Source: Planctomycetota bacterium (GTDB taxonomy: Bacteria; Planctomycetota; UBA1135; GCA-002686595). Taken from it: a stretch of DNA of 64,000 nucleotides. Position numbers and translations under genes: made by a program. Every line of letters starts with the position of its first letter. Position 1 is the stretch's first letter. Positions 52,163 to 61,502 of the stretch are shown here, piece after piece. The stretch is from NCBI GenBank assembly GCA_016714045.1, contig JADJNY010000009.1:62001-126000 (forward strand), read 5' to 3'. The notes beneath the pieces were generated by a model, which was given only the letters and a program-made list of their open reading frames with translations, had not been told where the DNA came from and searched no databases.

Positions 52163-52188
52163 CGCGCGGCGACGATCCGCGGGGTTCG

Positions 52189-52433
52189 CCGGAGCGCGCC
52201 ATGTGCGCGCTCTTTTCGTTCGGAGCGCGCCACCTGCGCGCTCTTCTCGTTCGGAGCGCGCCACCTGCGCACGCCTTTGATTCGTGGCGCGCCGCCTTCG
52301 CGCGCCTCGTGTTCGTGGCGCGCCACGCGCGCGCTCCGTGTGTTCATAGCGCCCCACCTGCGCGCCTCGTGCCCGGAGCGCGCCACCTGCGCGCTCTGTG
52401 AGTTCGAATCGCGCCGCGTGCGCGCTCCGTGTG
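52189..52433. repeat. Tandem array of about eight 31-bp palindromic units
   Basis: The units are 52189-52218 (30 bp), 52219, 52250, 52281, 52312, 52343, 52374 (29 bp) and 52403-52433. Each is a variant of TTCGGAGCGCGCCACCTGCG followed by CGCTCTTCTCG. Every unit carries a small inverted repeat (GCGCG, spacer, GCGCG), so the array could fold into a row of hairpins. It fills the 302-bp gap between the peptidase-like gene and the DUF1080 gene. It has no unique spacers, so it is not CRISPR. Confidence 0.85.
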
Positions 52434-52464
52434 TCGGAAGCGCGCGGCTAGACTCCACGGCCCC

Positions 52465-53154
52465 ATGCCGAACCTCTTCACTTCTGTCGCGCTGCTCGTC
52501 CTCGGTCTCTCCTCCTGCACGTCGCTCGCGTCGAAGGGCGCTCCCCGGTCGCTCTTCGACGGCAAGACGCTCAACGGCTGGCAAGCCGACGTGCCGACGC
52601 ACGACGCCGATCCGAACCTCGGCCCGTCGTTCGCGGCGCGCGACGGCATGCTCGTCAGCCTCGGCGCGCCGCACGGCCACCTGATCACGGACGCGGAGTT
52701 CTCGAACTACCGACTCGTCGTCGAGTACCGATGGGCGGGTTCGCCCGGCAACTGCGGCGTGCTCGTGCACGTCTCGAAGCCTCGGCGCCTCTACGACATG
52801 TTCCCGCAGTCGATCGAGTGTCAGATGCACGCGGGCAACGCGGGCGACTTCTGGTGCATCGGTGAGGACATCGCGGTGCCCGACATGGAAGCGCGCCGCG
52901 GACCGAAGTCGGAGTGGGGCGTCGACGGCGACAAGAAGCGGCGCATCAAGAACCTGACCGACGGCTCGGAGAGTCAACCGGGCGACTGGAATCAGATGGT
53001 CATCGAGTGCAAGGGCCGCTCGATCGACGTGTGGGTGAACGGCGACCACGTGAACAGCGGGACCGACTGCACGGCGGACCGTGGACGGATCGCGTTGCAG
53101 GCGGAAGGCGCCGTCGTCGAGTTCCGGAAGCTCGAGCTCTCGAAGCTCGACTGA
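52465..53154 (+). CDS. DUF1080 (3-keto-disaccharide hydrolase-type) lipoprotein
   Basis: 229 residues. Lipobox LSSC (Cys18) after MPNLFTSVALLVLGL. The domain opens SLFDGKTLNGWQADV and ends with a jelly-roll strand series (EFSNYRLVVEYRWAGSPGNC, WNQMVIECKGRSIDVWVNGD, GRIALQAEGAVVEFRKLEL), the standard DUF1080 pattern. Some members hydrolyse 3-keto-glucosides, and the family is abundant in Planctomycetota. Conserved acidic and His residues in the middle (SIECQMHAGNAGDFW) fit. Transcribed alone after the 31-bp array. Confidence 0.9.
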   Translation: MPNLFTSVALLVLGLSSCTSLASKGAPRSLFDGKTLNGWQADVPTHDADPNLGPSFAARDGMLVSLGAPHGHLITDAEFSNYRLVVEYRWAGSPGNCGVLVHVSKPRRLYDMFPQSIECQMHAGNAGDFWCIGEDIAVPDMEARRGPKSEWGVDGDKKRRIKNLTDGSESQPGDWNQMVIECKGRSIDVWVNGDHVNSGTDCTADRGRIALQAEGAVVEFRKLELSKLD

Positions 53155-53232
53155 CGCGTGGCGGGCGACGGGCTCGTGCAGTAGGACGTGGGCGGCACGC
53201 CCGCAACGACCGCTACATGCTGCCGGCAGGCG

Positions 53233-53814
53233 TCAGGTGCCGAGCTCGCGCCGCAAGTACGGCCGCGTCGGCGTGCGGCGCGCGACCTCCTCGAAGCCCG
53301 CGCGCGTGAACGTCGACGCGATGCCGGTCCAAGCGAAAACGGGGACGAGCTCCTGTCCAGCGCGCGGCTCGACGGGGAAGGCCTCGATTCGCTCCCCGCC
53401 GTGCTTCTTCGCGTGCGCGATCGCCGCGCGCACGAGGGCCTCGCTCACGCCTTTCCCGCGCTCGTCCGGCCGAACGAAGAGGCACGCGATCATCCACGCG
53501 GGTCGAGCGTCGAGCGGCTTCGCGACGCGGGAGCGCGCGTAGCGGACGTACTCCTCGCGCGGCGCGAGCGCGCACCAACCAACGGGCTCCTTCCCACGGT
53601 ACGCGAGCAGACCCGGCGCGGGGCCGCGCTCGACGAGCGCGCGCATCGCGCGCCGGTTGCCCGCGCCCTTCCGTTGCGCGTACTGCGCCGAGGTGAGGCG
53701 CGGCGTCATGCACCAACACCCGCCGCATGCGCCGCGCGGACCGAAGAGCCGCTCGAAGTCGTCCCAGCGCTCCTGGGTGAGCGGGACGACGCGCAACTTC
53801 GGCGATCGAGCCAT
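53233..53814 (-). CDS. GNAT-family N-acetyltransferase
   Basis: 193 residues. Acetyl-CoA binding motif A is ACLFVRPDERGKGVSEALVR. The N-terminal part carries ACGGCWCM, a Cys-rich signature seen in one GNAT subgroup, and the C-terminal strand FTRAGFEEVARRT is the usual motif B end. The ATG at 53814 has a strong GAGGAGGG ribosome-binding site. Cytoplasmic; the acceptor substrate is unknown. It converges on the DUF1080 gene (78 bp between stops). Confidence 0.88.
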   Translation of the reverse strand: MARSPKLRVVPLTQERWDDFERLFGPRGACGGCWCMTPRLTSAQYAQRKGAGNRRAMRALVERGPAPGLLAYRGKEPVGWCALAPREEYVRYARSRVAKPLDARPAWMIACLFVRPDERGKGVSEALVRAAIAHAKKHGGERIEAFPVEPRAGQELVPVFAWTGIASTFTRAGFEEVARRTPTRPYLRRELGT

Positions 53815-54293
53815 GGGAAACCCTCCTCGCAGCCTCGGGCGGCCGGTCGGGCACCATCGGATCCGTCCCCGACCACGGGCCGCGGACGGTAGCGGGAGGA
53901 GCTCGAACTCGTCCAGAACGGTCGAACAGGTCGACCGGCCCCCCCCGGTCGCGGTCGGGCTGCCGTGAACTCCCCTCGAAGGCCGTGTGGCCCGCGGGCC
54001 AAGTCGCGTCCCCTGGAAGTGACTTCCCTCCCCGCCCGCCCCCGCCCTCTCCCCTCGATCGCGGCCCCTCAGGTAGACTTCCAGGGCTCCGCCCCCGCAC
54101 CGCGAACCGCCGCACCCCTCCCCACGCCCGTCTTCCGTGCACCCTGCGCGCGTCGATGGTCGATACCGGAGCCGCAGCGGGCTCGGCCGGCCCGGGTTCG
54201 GCCGCATTCGCGAAGCGTACGTTGACGTGAGCTGCCTTGCCGTGAGACACGGACCGAGGAGCTCTCGCCGCCGCGCGCTCCGCCCCTCGAGCG
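53815..54293. other. 479-bp divergent intergenic region
   Basis: No gene is supported on either strand. It holds a C8 tract inside GACCGGCCCCCCCCGGTC (6-bp stem, near 53934-53951). It presumably carries promoters for the acetyltransferase and the radical SAM pair, which I cannot place. Confidence 0.4.
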
Positions 54294-55889
54294 ATGATCC
54301 AGCGCAAGAAACGCCTTGTCCTCTTCCTCCCGCATCGCGCGGATCCCGAGCAGGGCATCCGTGTCAGCGCGGACCTCACGCCGCTCGAGCTCTTGCAGAT
54401 CGCGGCGCTCCCGGAGGCGAACGGCTACGAGTGCGTGATCGTCGACGCCATGGTCGAGCCCGACTACATGGCGAAGCTCGAGGAGCTCTGCGACGGCGCC
54501 TTGCTCTTCGCGAGCTCGTGCATCCTCGGCTTCCAGGTCGCGCACGGCGCGCGCGTCGCGAAGGCGATCCGCGCGAAGTTCCCGAAGCTTCCGATCCTGT
54601 GGGGCGGTTGGTTCCCGAGCGTCCAGCCCGAGCTCTACCTGAACGAAGGCATCGCGGACGCCGTGGCGCTGGGACAAGGCGAGCTGACGTTTTGGGAGTG
54701 CGTGCAGGCGATCGACCACGGGACGCCGCTCGAAGACGTCGCGGGCCTCGCGCTGAGGAAAGACGGGCGCGTTCACTACACCGCACACCGCACGGTCGTC
54801 GGCTTCGACGGCATCCCGGACGTGCCGTGGCACCTGCTCGACTTCGAGAAGTACGTCCGCCTGCAGAACGACAAGTCGACCGGCTGGAAGGTGCGCCACA
54901 AGTACGCCGACCCGTGGGACATGCCCGAGGGCATGGAGCTGCGCGGCTTCAGCTACTCGAGCTTCGGCTGCCCCGAGCCGTGCACGTTCTGCTGCTCGCC
55001 GATCGTGACGGGTCGGCGCTGGAAGGCGATCCCGGGCAAGGTGCTCGCGGAGCGCATCCTCGAGTGCGCCGAGCGCTTCAAGGTCAACGTCTTCCGCTTC
55101 CAGGACGCAAACTTCGGCGTGCACGAGAAGCGCTCGATCGAGTTCTGCGACGAGCTCGTCGCGCGCAAGACGCCGTTCTGGTGGAACGCGACGTACGAGA
55201 TCGAGACGATCGCGCGCTACAAGGAATCGACGCTCGACCTGATGGCGCAGTCGAAGTTCCACCTCGCGCCGATGGGCGCCGAGGCCGGCTCGAAGGAGCA
55301 GCAGGACCGCATCAAGAAGAAGATCGACCTCGAGAACGACCTCGTGAAGGCGCTCGAGCGATTGAACAAGCGCGGCATCCAGTCCGGCGTCTCGTGGATC
55401 ATCGGATACCCCGGCGAGACGAAGGAGTCGATGCAGGCGACGCTACGCCTCGCCGCGCAGATCAAGCACATGTTCCCGCGCTCGCCGTCGGACATCTTCC
55501 CCTACCGGCCGATCCCGGGCAGCGAGGACTTCGAGGCCGCGGTCAAGCTCGGCTACCGCGCGCCGAACACGCTCGAGGAGTGGGGTTCGAGCCTCGAGTA
55601 CAAGTACGAGTTCGACGACATCGGGCTCCCGCTCGACGTCATCAAGACGTGGAAGCGCTACGGCGTCGCGTCGACGTTCTGGGACGGCCTCGCCCAAGAG
55701 GGTTCCGAGAGCGTGCGCAAGCTGATGCGCTCGATCGCCGGCTGGCGCCTCAAGAATCAGAACTACGCGTTCCCGATCGAGCAGAAGCTCTATCACGCGT
55801 ACGTGCGCATGTCGGGACACCGCACGCAGGGCGACGTACACAAGAAGGACCAGACTTCGGGCGTGACTCCGCACGCTCCGGTCGGATGA
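54294..55889 (+). CDS. B12-binding-domain radical SAM protein (first of a tandem pair)
   Basis: 531 residues. The N-terminal ~150 residues resemble a cobalamin-binding fold (LVLFLPHRADPEQG, LLQIAALPEANGYECVIVDA, ILWGGWFPSVQPELYL, VALGQGELTFWECVQAI). The usual DxHxxG base ligand is not evident. The radical SAM cluster motif is FGCPEPCTFCCSP (CxxxCxxC, near residue 225), and SWIIGYPGETKES is the later GxPGE-type strand. A ~100-residue C-terminal extension ends in IAGWRLKNQNYAFPIEQKLY. Such enzymes perform methylations, cyclisations or rearrangements. The substrate is unknown. The next gene is a close paralogue 10 bp downstream. Confidence 0.9.
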   Translation: MIQRKKRLVLFLPHRADPEQGIRVSADLTPLELLQIAALPEANGYECVIVDAMVEPDYMAKLEELCDGALLFASSCILGFQVAHGARVAKAIRAKFPKLPILWGGWFPSVQPELYLNEGIADAVALGQGELTFWECVQAIDHGTPLEDVAGLALRKDGRVHYTAHRTVVGFDGIPDVPWHLLDFEKYVRLQNDKSTGWKVRHKYADPWDMPEGMELRGFSYSSFGCPEPCTFCCSPIVTGRRWKAIPGKVLAERILECAERFKVNVFRFQDANFGVHEKRSIEFCDELVARKTPFWWNATYEIETIARYKESTLDLMAQSKFHLAPMGAEAGSKEQQDRIKKKIDLENDLVKALERLNKRGIQSGVSWIIGYPGETKESMQATLRLAAQIKHMFPRSPSDIFPYRPIPGSEDFEAAVKLGYRAPNTLEEWGSSLEYKYEFDDIGLPLDVIKTWKRYGVASTFWDGLAQEGSESVRKLMRSIAGWRLKNQNYAFPIEQKLYHAYVRMSGHRTQGDVHKKDQTSGVTPHAPVG

Positions 55890-55899
55890 GGACGCACGC

Positions 55900-57468
55900 G
55901 TGATCGCGCACAAGAAGAAGATCGTCCTCTTCCTCCCGCACCGCGCCGACCCGACGCGCGGCGAGATGTTCTCGGCGGACCTCCTGCCGCTCGAGCTGCT
56001 CCAGATCGCGAGCGGGCCGATCGCCGACGGGTACGAGGTCGTGCTCGTCGACGCGATGATCGAGCCTGACTACCAGCGCAAGATCCTGGAAGCGTGCGAG
56101 GGTGCGTTGTGCTTCGCGAGCTCGTGCATCCTCGGCTACCAGGTCTACGACGGCTACGTCGTCGCGAAGGCGGTGCGCGAGAAGTTCCCGAAGCTCCCGA
56201 TCGTGTGGGGCGGCTGGTTCCCGAGCGTGATGCCGCAGATGTACCTCGAGGGCGGCATCGCGGACGTCGTCGGCCTCGGACAAGGCGAGCTCACGTTCCG
56301 CGAGGTCGTCAAGGCGCTCGACAGCGGCACCGACCTCGCCGACGTCGCGGGGCTCGCGCTCTGGCGCGACGGACGCATCCACTACACAGCACACCGCGCC
56401 GTGGTCGGCTTCGACCAGTTCGAGCGCGTGCCGTGGGAGCTGCTCGAGTACGAGAAGTACGCCGAGCTCCAGGTGAAGCCGACGCACATCAAGGTGCGTC
56501 ACCGCTTCCCGCTGCCCGGACACTGGACGCCGCAGAATCCGCCGCGCGGCTTCTCGTTCTTCTCGAGCTTCGGCTGCCCCGAGCCGTGCACGTTCTGCTG
56601 CTCGCCGCTCGTGACGGGCCGCCGTTGGAAGGCGATCCCGGGCAAGCAGCTCGCGGAGGAGATCGCCGAGCTCCACGGCCGCTTCAAGTTCGACGTGCTG
56701 CGCTTCCAGGACGCGAACTTCGGCGTGCACGAGAAGCGCACCGCGGAGTTCTGCCAGACGCTCGTCGACTTGAAGGTGCCGATCCACTGGAACGGCACGA
56801 TCGAGATCGAAACGATCATGCGGTACAAGGAAGCGACGCTCGACCTGCTCGAGGCCTCCAAGTGCCATCTCCTCTGGCTCGGCGCCGAGACCGGCACGAA
56901 GGAGATGCAGACGCGCATCAAGAAGGAAATCGGGATCGAGAACATCCCGATCGCGATCGGCAAGCTCGCGAAGCGCAACATCGTGCCGGGGACGTTCTGG
57001 ATCATCGGCTACCCCGGCGAGACGCGCGAATCGATGCTCGAGACGCTGCGCCAGGCGTCGATGGTGAAGCACGCGTACCCGATCGCGGGCAGCGAGGTCT
57101 ATCCGTTCCGCCCGCTGCCGGGCACGGAGGACTTCGACGCGGCGCTCAAGCTCGGTTATGTCCCGCCGAAGGACTTCTACGAGTGGGGCAAGTGCTTCGA
57201 ATACAAGTACAACTCGCACAACACGCCGCTCCCCGACGACGTGCGCGAGATGTGGCGCCGCTACAACAACACGGCGGCGATCTACGACAAGCACGTGACC
57301 GAGGGCCCGCGCTGGATGCGTGATGCGCTGTCGCGCATGGCGGGTTGGAGATTGAAGCGCGGACGCTACACGTTCCCGATCGAGCAGAAGCTCTACGACG
57401 TGTACGTGAAGGCGACCGGCCAGATCCAGCCGGGTGCGAAGGACTATCAGCCGGCGGTCGACGCGTAG
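55900..57468 (+). CDS. B12-binding-domain radical SAM protein (second of a tandem pair)
   Basis: 522 residues with a GTG start at 55900. It is co-linear with the preceding protein: FLPHRADPTRGEMFSADLLP, VWGGWFPSVMPQMYLEGG, LGQGELTFREVVKAL, cluster motif FGCPEPCTFCCSP, RFQDANFGVHEKRTAEFC, FWIIGYPGETRESM, and the ending MAGWRLKRGRYTFPIEQKLY. Clear tandem duplication with divergence in the middle and C-terminal regions. The two probably work as a pair on one substrate or on successive steps. No neighbouring gene reveals the pathway. Confidence 0.9.
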   Translation: MIAHKKKIVLFLPHRADPTRGEMFSADLLPLELLQIASGPIADGYEVVLVDAMIEPDYQRKILEACEGALCFASSCILGYQVYDGYVVAKAVREKFPKLPIVWGGWFPSVMPQMYLEGGIADVVGLGQGELTFREVVKALDSGTDLADVAGLALWRDGRIHYTAHRAVVGFDQFERVPWELLEYEKYAELQVKPTHIKVRHRFPLPGHWTPQNPPRGFSFFSSFGCPEPCTFCCSPLVTGRRWKAIPGKQLAEEIAELHGRFKFDVLRFQDANFGVHEKRTAEFCQTLVDLKVPIHWNGTIEIETIMRYKEATLDLLEASKCHLLWLGAETGTKEMQTRIKKEIGIENIPIAIGKLAKRNIVPGTFWIIGYPGETRESMLETLRQASMVKHAYPIAGSEVYPFRPLPGTEDFDAALKLGYVPPKDFYEWGKCFEYKYNSHNTPLPDDVREMWRRYNNTAAIYDKHVTEGPRWMRDALSRMAGWRLKRGRYTFPIEQKLYDVYVKATGQIQPGAKDYQPAVDA

Positions 57469-57878
57469 GGCACTCGAGCGTTGAAGGCCCTCGCGCTGGG
57501 CCGGTCTTGCGCGATGGAGCAGGCTGGAACTCGTCCTGTACGGGCGCGAGCGCATCACGTCCAACGAGGCCCCGTCGGTTCATCCTCCGCGAAGCGTGAA
57601 GCCCGTCGCTTCCAGCCGAGGGCCAACCTCGTCGATTGCCCCCTCCCCGGCAGCGGCCGTCTGGAACGGCGACCGGGGGGCTTCCCAGGTAGCGACTCCT
57701 CGACGCAGGGCGGCACGGGTGCGCCGCCTTGCGGATTCCCGGACAGGCGGAGCGCCGGTTTCTTTGGTGTCGGGACTCGACCACCGAGCGTGCGGACGGC
57801 CCCTGTTCGGGTCGCCAGCCGCCGACGACCAAGCGTCCCCATGAGTCGGGCTCTCTAGGAGCCGGGTACACCGCTGTA
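57469..57878. other. 410 bp without a convincing gene
   Basis: Several short frames exist, but all are Arg/Pro/Gly-rich with no motif. It probably contains the 3' ends of the radical SAM transcript and of the minus-strand lipoprotein gene. Confidence 0.45.
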
Positions 57879-58229
57879 TCAACGCGCCAGCACGTCGACC
57901 GATCCATCCGCGTTCAATCGAAACCGTCGGCCCGCGTGGGACACGCGGTCGAACACGAGCGCTCCATTGCCGGCGCCTTCATCCGTGATCACGACGGCGC
58001 CCGTCGCGAGCTCCACCCGCAACGTGGAGTAGGGCACGTGGAACGCGTCTCCATCGTGCACGTGGTACTCGGACCAGTCGAACGAAGCCGAGGGCGCCTC
58101 GACGACGACTTGCGTCAGGTTCCGGAACGCGAACTCCTGGGGCGAGACGATCGCTCCTGTGCTGTGGATCTGGGGCGAGGGGCCGCAAGAGACGACGAGC
58201 ACGAGCACGAGCGTGTGGAGTGACTTCAT
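57879..58229 (-). CDS. Small lipoprotein of unknown function
   Basis: 116 residues. The ATG at 58229 opens MKSLHTLVLVLVVSCGPSPQ with lipobox VVSC. The mature part is a short beta-rich domain (FAFRNLTQVVVEAPSASFDW, YSTLRVELATGAVVITDEGA, FDRVSHAGRRFRLNADGSVD). No family is recognised. It is divergent from the TonB receptor gene across 357 bp. Confidence 0.7.
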   Translation of the reverse strand: MKSLHTLVLVLVVSCGPSPQIHSTGAIVSPQEFAFRNLTQVVVEAPSASFDWSEYHVHDGDAFHVPYSTLRVELATGAVVITDEGAGNGALVFDRVSHAGRRFRLNADGSVDVLAR

Positions 58230-58586
58230 TTGTTCCGAGACGCTACCGGCGCGCCCGACGGTTCGCTCGCGAGCGCTGCTCGGCGGGCCGCGGGCGCGGC
58301 TGCTCGCCCTATCTCCGTGGTCGCCCGCCGTGCTCCCCGAGGGGAGGGCACGGCGCATCGCGCCGGGCCAGGTCGTTCACTCGGCGGCACGCGCGCGAGC
58401 TGGCGAAGCTCCGTTGCGCACCGGTTGGCCGACGCTGCCCTTCGGGCCGTCCGTCGAAAAAAAACGCACGCGGTGCCGTCAAGGGCCGACGGAGTTGCGC
58501 TCTCCCTCACTGGAGCCGCGCTCGCCCCTCGAGAACGAGCCGCTCGAGCTCACGACGCCCCCCACCACCATCCCGGCCCCTCCACC
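58230..58586. other. 357-bp region upstream of the TonB receptor
   Basis: It contains an A8 run (58457-58464) and a hairpin-capable CCGTGCTCCC...GGGAGGGCACGG (about 58328-58354). I looked for cobalamin, TPP and other riboswitch cores because the receptor and the radical SAM pair lie together, but found none. Confidence 0.4.
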
Positions 58587-60754
58587 GTGCGCACCGCCCC
58601 CCATTTCCTCGCCGCCTTCACGCCCGCCGTCCTGTTCGCCGCGCTCCCGACCCGGGCCCAGGAGCCCGCGCGCGAGCTCCCGCCCGTCGACCTCGGCGAG
58701 ACCGTCGTCGTCGCTCCGCGCTCGCAGCCGACGATCACGACGCCACGCGCCGACGTGATCGTGCTCACGGCGCAAGACCTGGAGCGCTCGGGCGAGCGCA
58801 ACCTGCCGCGCGCGATCGCGAAGGCCGCCGGCGTCGGCGTGTGGATGCAGGAGACGAACGCGGGCGGCGGCTCGCCGATCGTGCGCGGTCTCATCGGTCC
58901 GCACGTGCTGATCCTGATCGACGGCGTGCGCTTGAACGACTCGACGACGCGCCTTGGGCCCAACCAGTCGTTGAACACGATCGATCCGGCGCACGTCGAG
59001 CGCGTCGAGGTCGTCAAGGGCCCGTCCTCCGTGCTCTACGGCTCGGATGCGGTCGGCGGCACGATCCTGATCTGGACGAAGCGCCGCGCGCCGGGAGCGC
59101 GAGCGCGACCGGCACGCTCGGAGCGTTCGGCGTCGAGCTCGAAGCGAGCGGCGAGAGCGCGACGGACGGCGGTCGCGCGTCGCTCGGCGCGTCGTGGGCC
59201 GGCGCGTCGGACGGCGTGCTCGCGATGGGCTCGATCGGCGACTGGGAGAACCTGCGCACGGGCAACGGCGAGGTCGACTTCACGGGCTACTCGAGCACGG
59301 GCTTCCTGGGCTCGTGGGAGCACGACCTCGGCGGCGAGCGCTCGCTGCGCGCGATCCTGCGCATCCATCGCGACTTCGACGTGCCGCGCACCGACCGCCT
59401 GATCGCGGGCTTCGGTCAGGCGCAGTCCTCGAACGCGGAGTTCGAGTTCAAGGTGCAGGAGAACACGGGGTACACGCTCGTCTACGAGGACCAGGACGCG
59501 GGGTCGTTCGCGGACTCGCTCCAGGCGCGCTTCTTCCTGCGCAACTACGTCGAGGAGCGTCAGATCCGCACCACGGGCTCGAACAACCGCCGGCTCGAGT
59601 CGGACGACATCCGCGGCATGGGCTTCGGCGTCGACCTGAAGAAGGACCTCGGCGCGGGTCACCGTCTGACGTACGGCCTCGACTTCGACCGCGACGACGT
59701 CGACTCGGATCGCACGGACACGAACCTCGTGACGAGCGCGCAGACCGCACAGCCCGGCTCGTTCGCGAACAACGCGCACTACGCGAGCGCCGGGATCTTC
59801 GCGCAGGACGAGATCCGCGACGTCGCCGGCTTCGACGTCACGCTCGGCGCGCGCTACTCGTACTTCGACTTCAGCTTCAACCAGATCAACTCGACGCCCG
59901 GCGGCGGCCCCGAGGTCGACGGCGACTTCGACGCGTTCACCGCCAGCCTGCAGGCGGCGCGCTCGCTCTCGTCGTCGCTGCGCGTCATCGGCACGGTCGC
60001 GCAGGGCTTCCGCGCTCCGCACCTCGACGACCTCGCGCGCAACGCGACGATCTTCGGCGGGACGGAGCTCGCGAACCCCGACCTCGACCCCGAGACGAGC
60101 CTCTCCGGCGAGATCGCGCTCGAGTACACGGCGAACCCGTGGCGCGCGTCGCTCGCGATCTACCACTCGACGCTGTCGGACTACATCGGCCGCGTGCTGA
60201 CCGACGTCGGGAACCCGGGCACGACCGGCGACGAGACGTACCTGCGCGAGAACGTCGGCACCGTCGAGTTCGTCGGCGTCGAAGCCGAGGTGCGCCGCTC
60301 GCTCGGCGACGACTCGCCGTTCTCCGTCGGCGGCGGCATCGCGTGGGCGCGCGGACGCCAGTACGACGACACGATCAACCCCGCGACGGGCAACGCGGAC
60401 TTCGACGACGTGCCCGCGCGGCGCATCCCGCCGTTGAACGGACACGTCTCGCTCTACTACGACGCGGTCGAGGAGGACCCGACCGTGTCGTGGGGCGAGC
60501 TCGCGATCGTCATGGCCGACGCGCAGGACGACCTGCACCCCGAGGACCTGACCGACCCGCGCATCGACCCGGACGGCACGCCCGGTTGGGCGACCGTGAA
60601 CGTCGACCTCGGCGGGCCGCTCGGCGCGAACGGCCCGGCGTCGACGTGGAGCCTCGGCGTGCACAACGTGCTCGACCAGGACTACCGCGTGCACGGCTCG
60701 GGCGTCGACGCGCCCGGCATCAACCTCGTCGCGGGACTGCGCTGGAGCTTCTGA
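58587..60754 (+). CDS. TonB-dependent outer-membrane receptor, apparently frameshifted
   Basis: A GTG at 58587 opens a signal peptide (RTAPHFLAAFTPAVLFAALP, then TRAQ). The plug domain is intact (DVIVLTAQDLERSGERNLPR, IVRGLIGPHVLILIDGVRLN, IDPAHVERVEVVKGPSSVLY, GSDAVGGTILIW). Near 59075-59105 the frame changes, and the barrel continues in another frame (SASATGTLGAFGVELEASGE) to the typical end LGVHNVLDQDYRVHGSG and LRWSF. The total is 2168 nt, one base short of a whole number of codons, so a single deletion would explain it. It could be an assembly error or a real inactivation. Ligand unknown; siderophore, cobalamin or glycan are possible. Confidence 0.82.
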
Positions 60755-60968
60755 GCGCGCCGTCGCGTTCGGCGTCGTCGAGCCTGCGCCCCCGCGGCCG
60801 ACGACGCCGAGCGCTCCGACGGAGAGACGGGAGCGCGCCGCTCCCGAGCACGCACGACGTCCGGCCGCGCGCGCAACGGCGCTCCGCTGCCGGCGGAGCA
60901 GCGCCCGCGCCCACCGGCGGGACAAATCCGCGCGCGCAAGACCGCTCCGGCGAGTAGGGTCGCGCGCG

Positions 60969-61502
60969 ATGAACACCACCCACGCGCGCGTCGCCAAGAG
61001 CTCCCCGCTCGCCTGGCTGAACCTCGCCGCGCTCTTCCTCCCCGGCGGGCTCGGCTTCGCGGCCTGGTGCGCGCTGCGCGACGACGCGCGGCTCGCGTGG
61101 CTCGATCCGCGCCGTGGTTCGGCCCACTTCGCCGTCATCGCGACCGCTGGAGCGCTCGCGACGGCCGCGGGCGTCGCCGACTGGCTCCACCACCGGCGCG
61201 GCGCGCGCTTCGTCGGCGCGCGCGAGCGCCAGGTCGAGCTCGTCGCGCTCGCCGGCGGCGGAGCGCCGCTCTTCTTGCTGATGGGCTGTGCCTCGCTCGC
61301 GGAACGACCGGGGACGTTCCTCGTGCCCGTCGTGGCGCTCGGCGTCGCGACGGCGGTCGCGATCGCGTACGACGAGCTCTCGTTCCACCGGCGCTGCTCG
61401 CCGCTCGAGACGGCGTACCACCGGGCGCTCACCCTCGGCATGGGCGTGGCGTGGCTCGCGTGGATGCACGGCGTGTTCGTCGCGCGAGGCGCCCATGGAT
61501 GA
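60969..61502 (+). CDS. Membrane protein of unknown function
   Basis: 177 residues. About four membrane helices (AWLNLAALFLPGGLGFAAWC, AVIATAGALATAAGVADWL, LVALAGGGAPLFLLMGCASL, TFLVPVVALGVATAVAIAYD) with short loops. HHRRGARFVGARERQ forms a basic loop. It has a loose resemblance to DUF2231-like proteins, not firm. Its stop overlaps the start of the next membrane protein gene (ATGGATGA at 61495), which indicates coupled translation. Confidence 0.7.
   Translation: MNTTHARVAKSSPLAWLNLAALFLPGGLGFAAWCALRDDARLAWLDPRRGSAHFAVIATAGALATAAGVADWLHHRRGARFVGARERQVELVALAGGGAPLFLLMGCASLAERPGTFLVPVVALGVATAVAIAYDELSFHRRCSPLETAYHRALTLGMGVAWLAWMHGVFVARGAHG

Noticed and set aside
52189..52433. CRISPR array
   Set aside because: The 31-bp units abut with no unique spacers and no cas gene is present.
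57555..57842. 95-residue minus-strand frame
   Set aside because: Low-complexity Arg/Pro/Gly sequence, no signal or motif, and another frame on the opposite strand is equally open.
58230..58586. Cobalamin riboswitch before the TonB receptor
   Set aside because: No B12-box or conserved core could be found.
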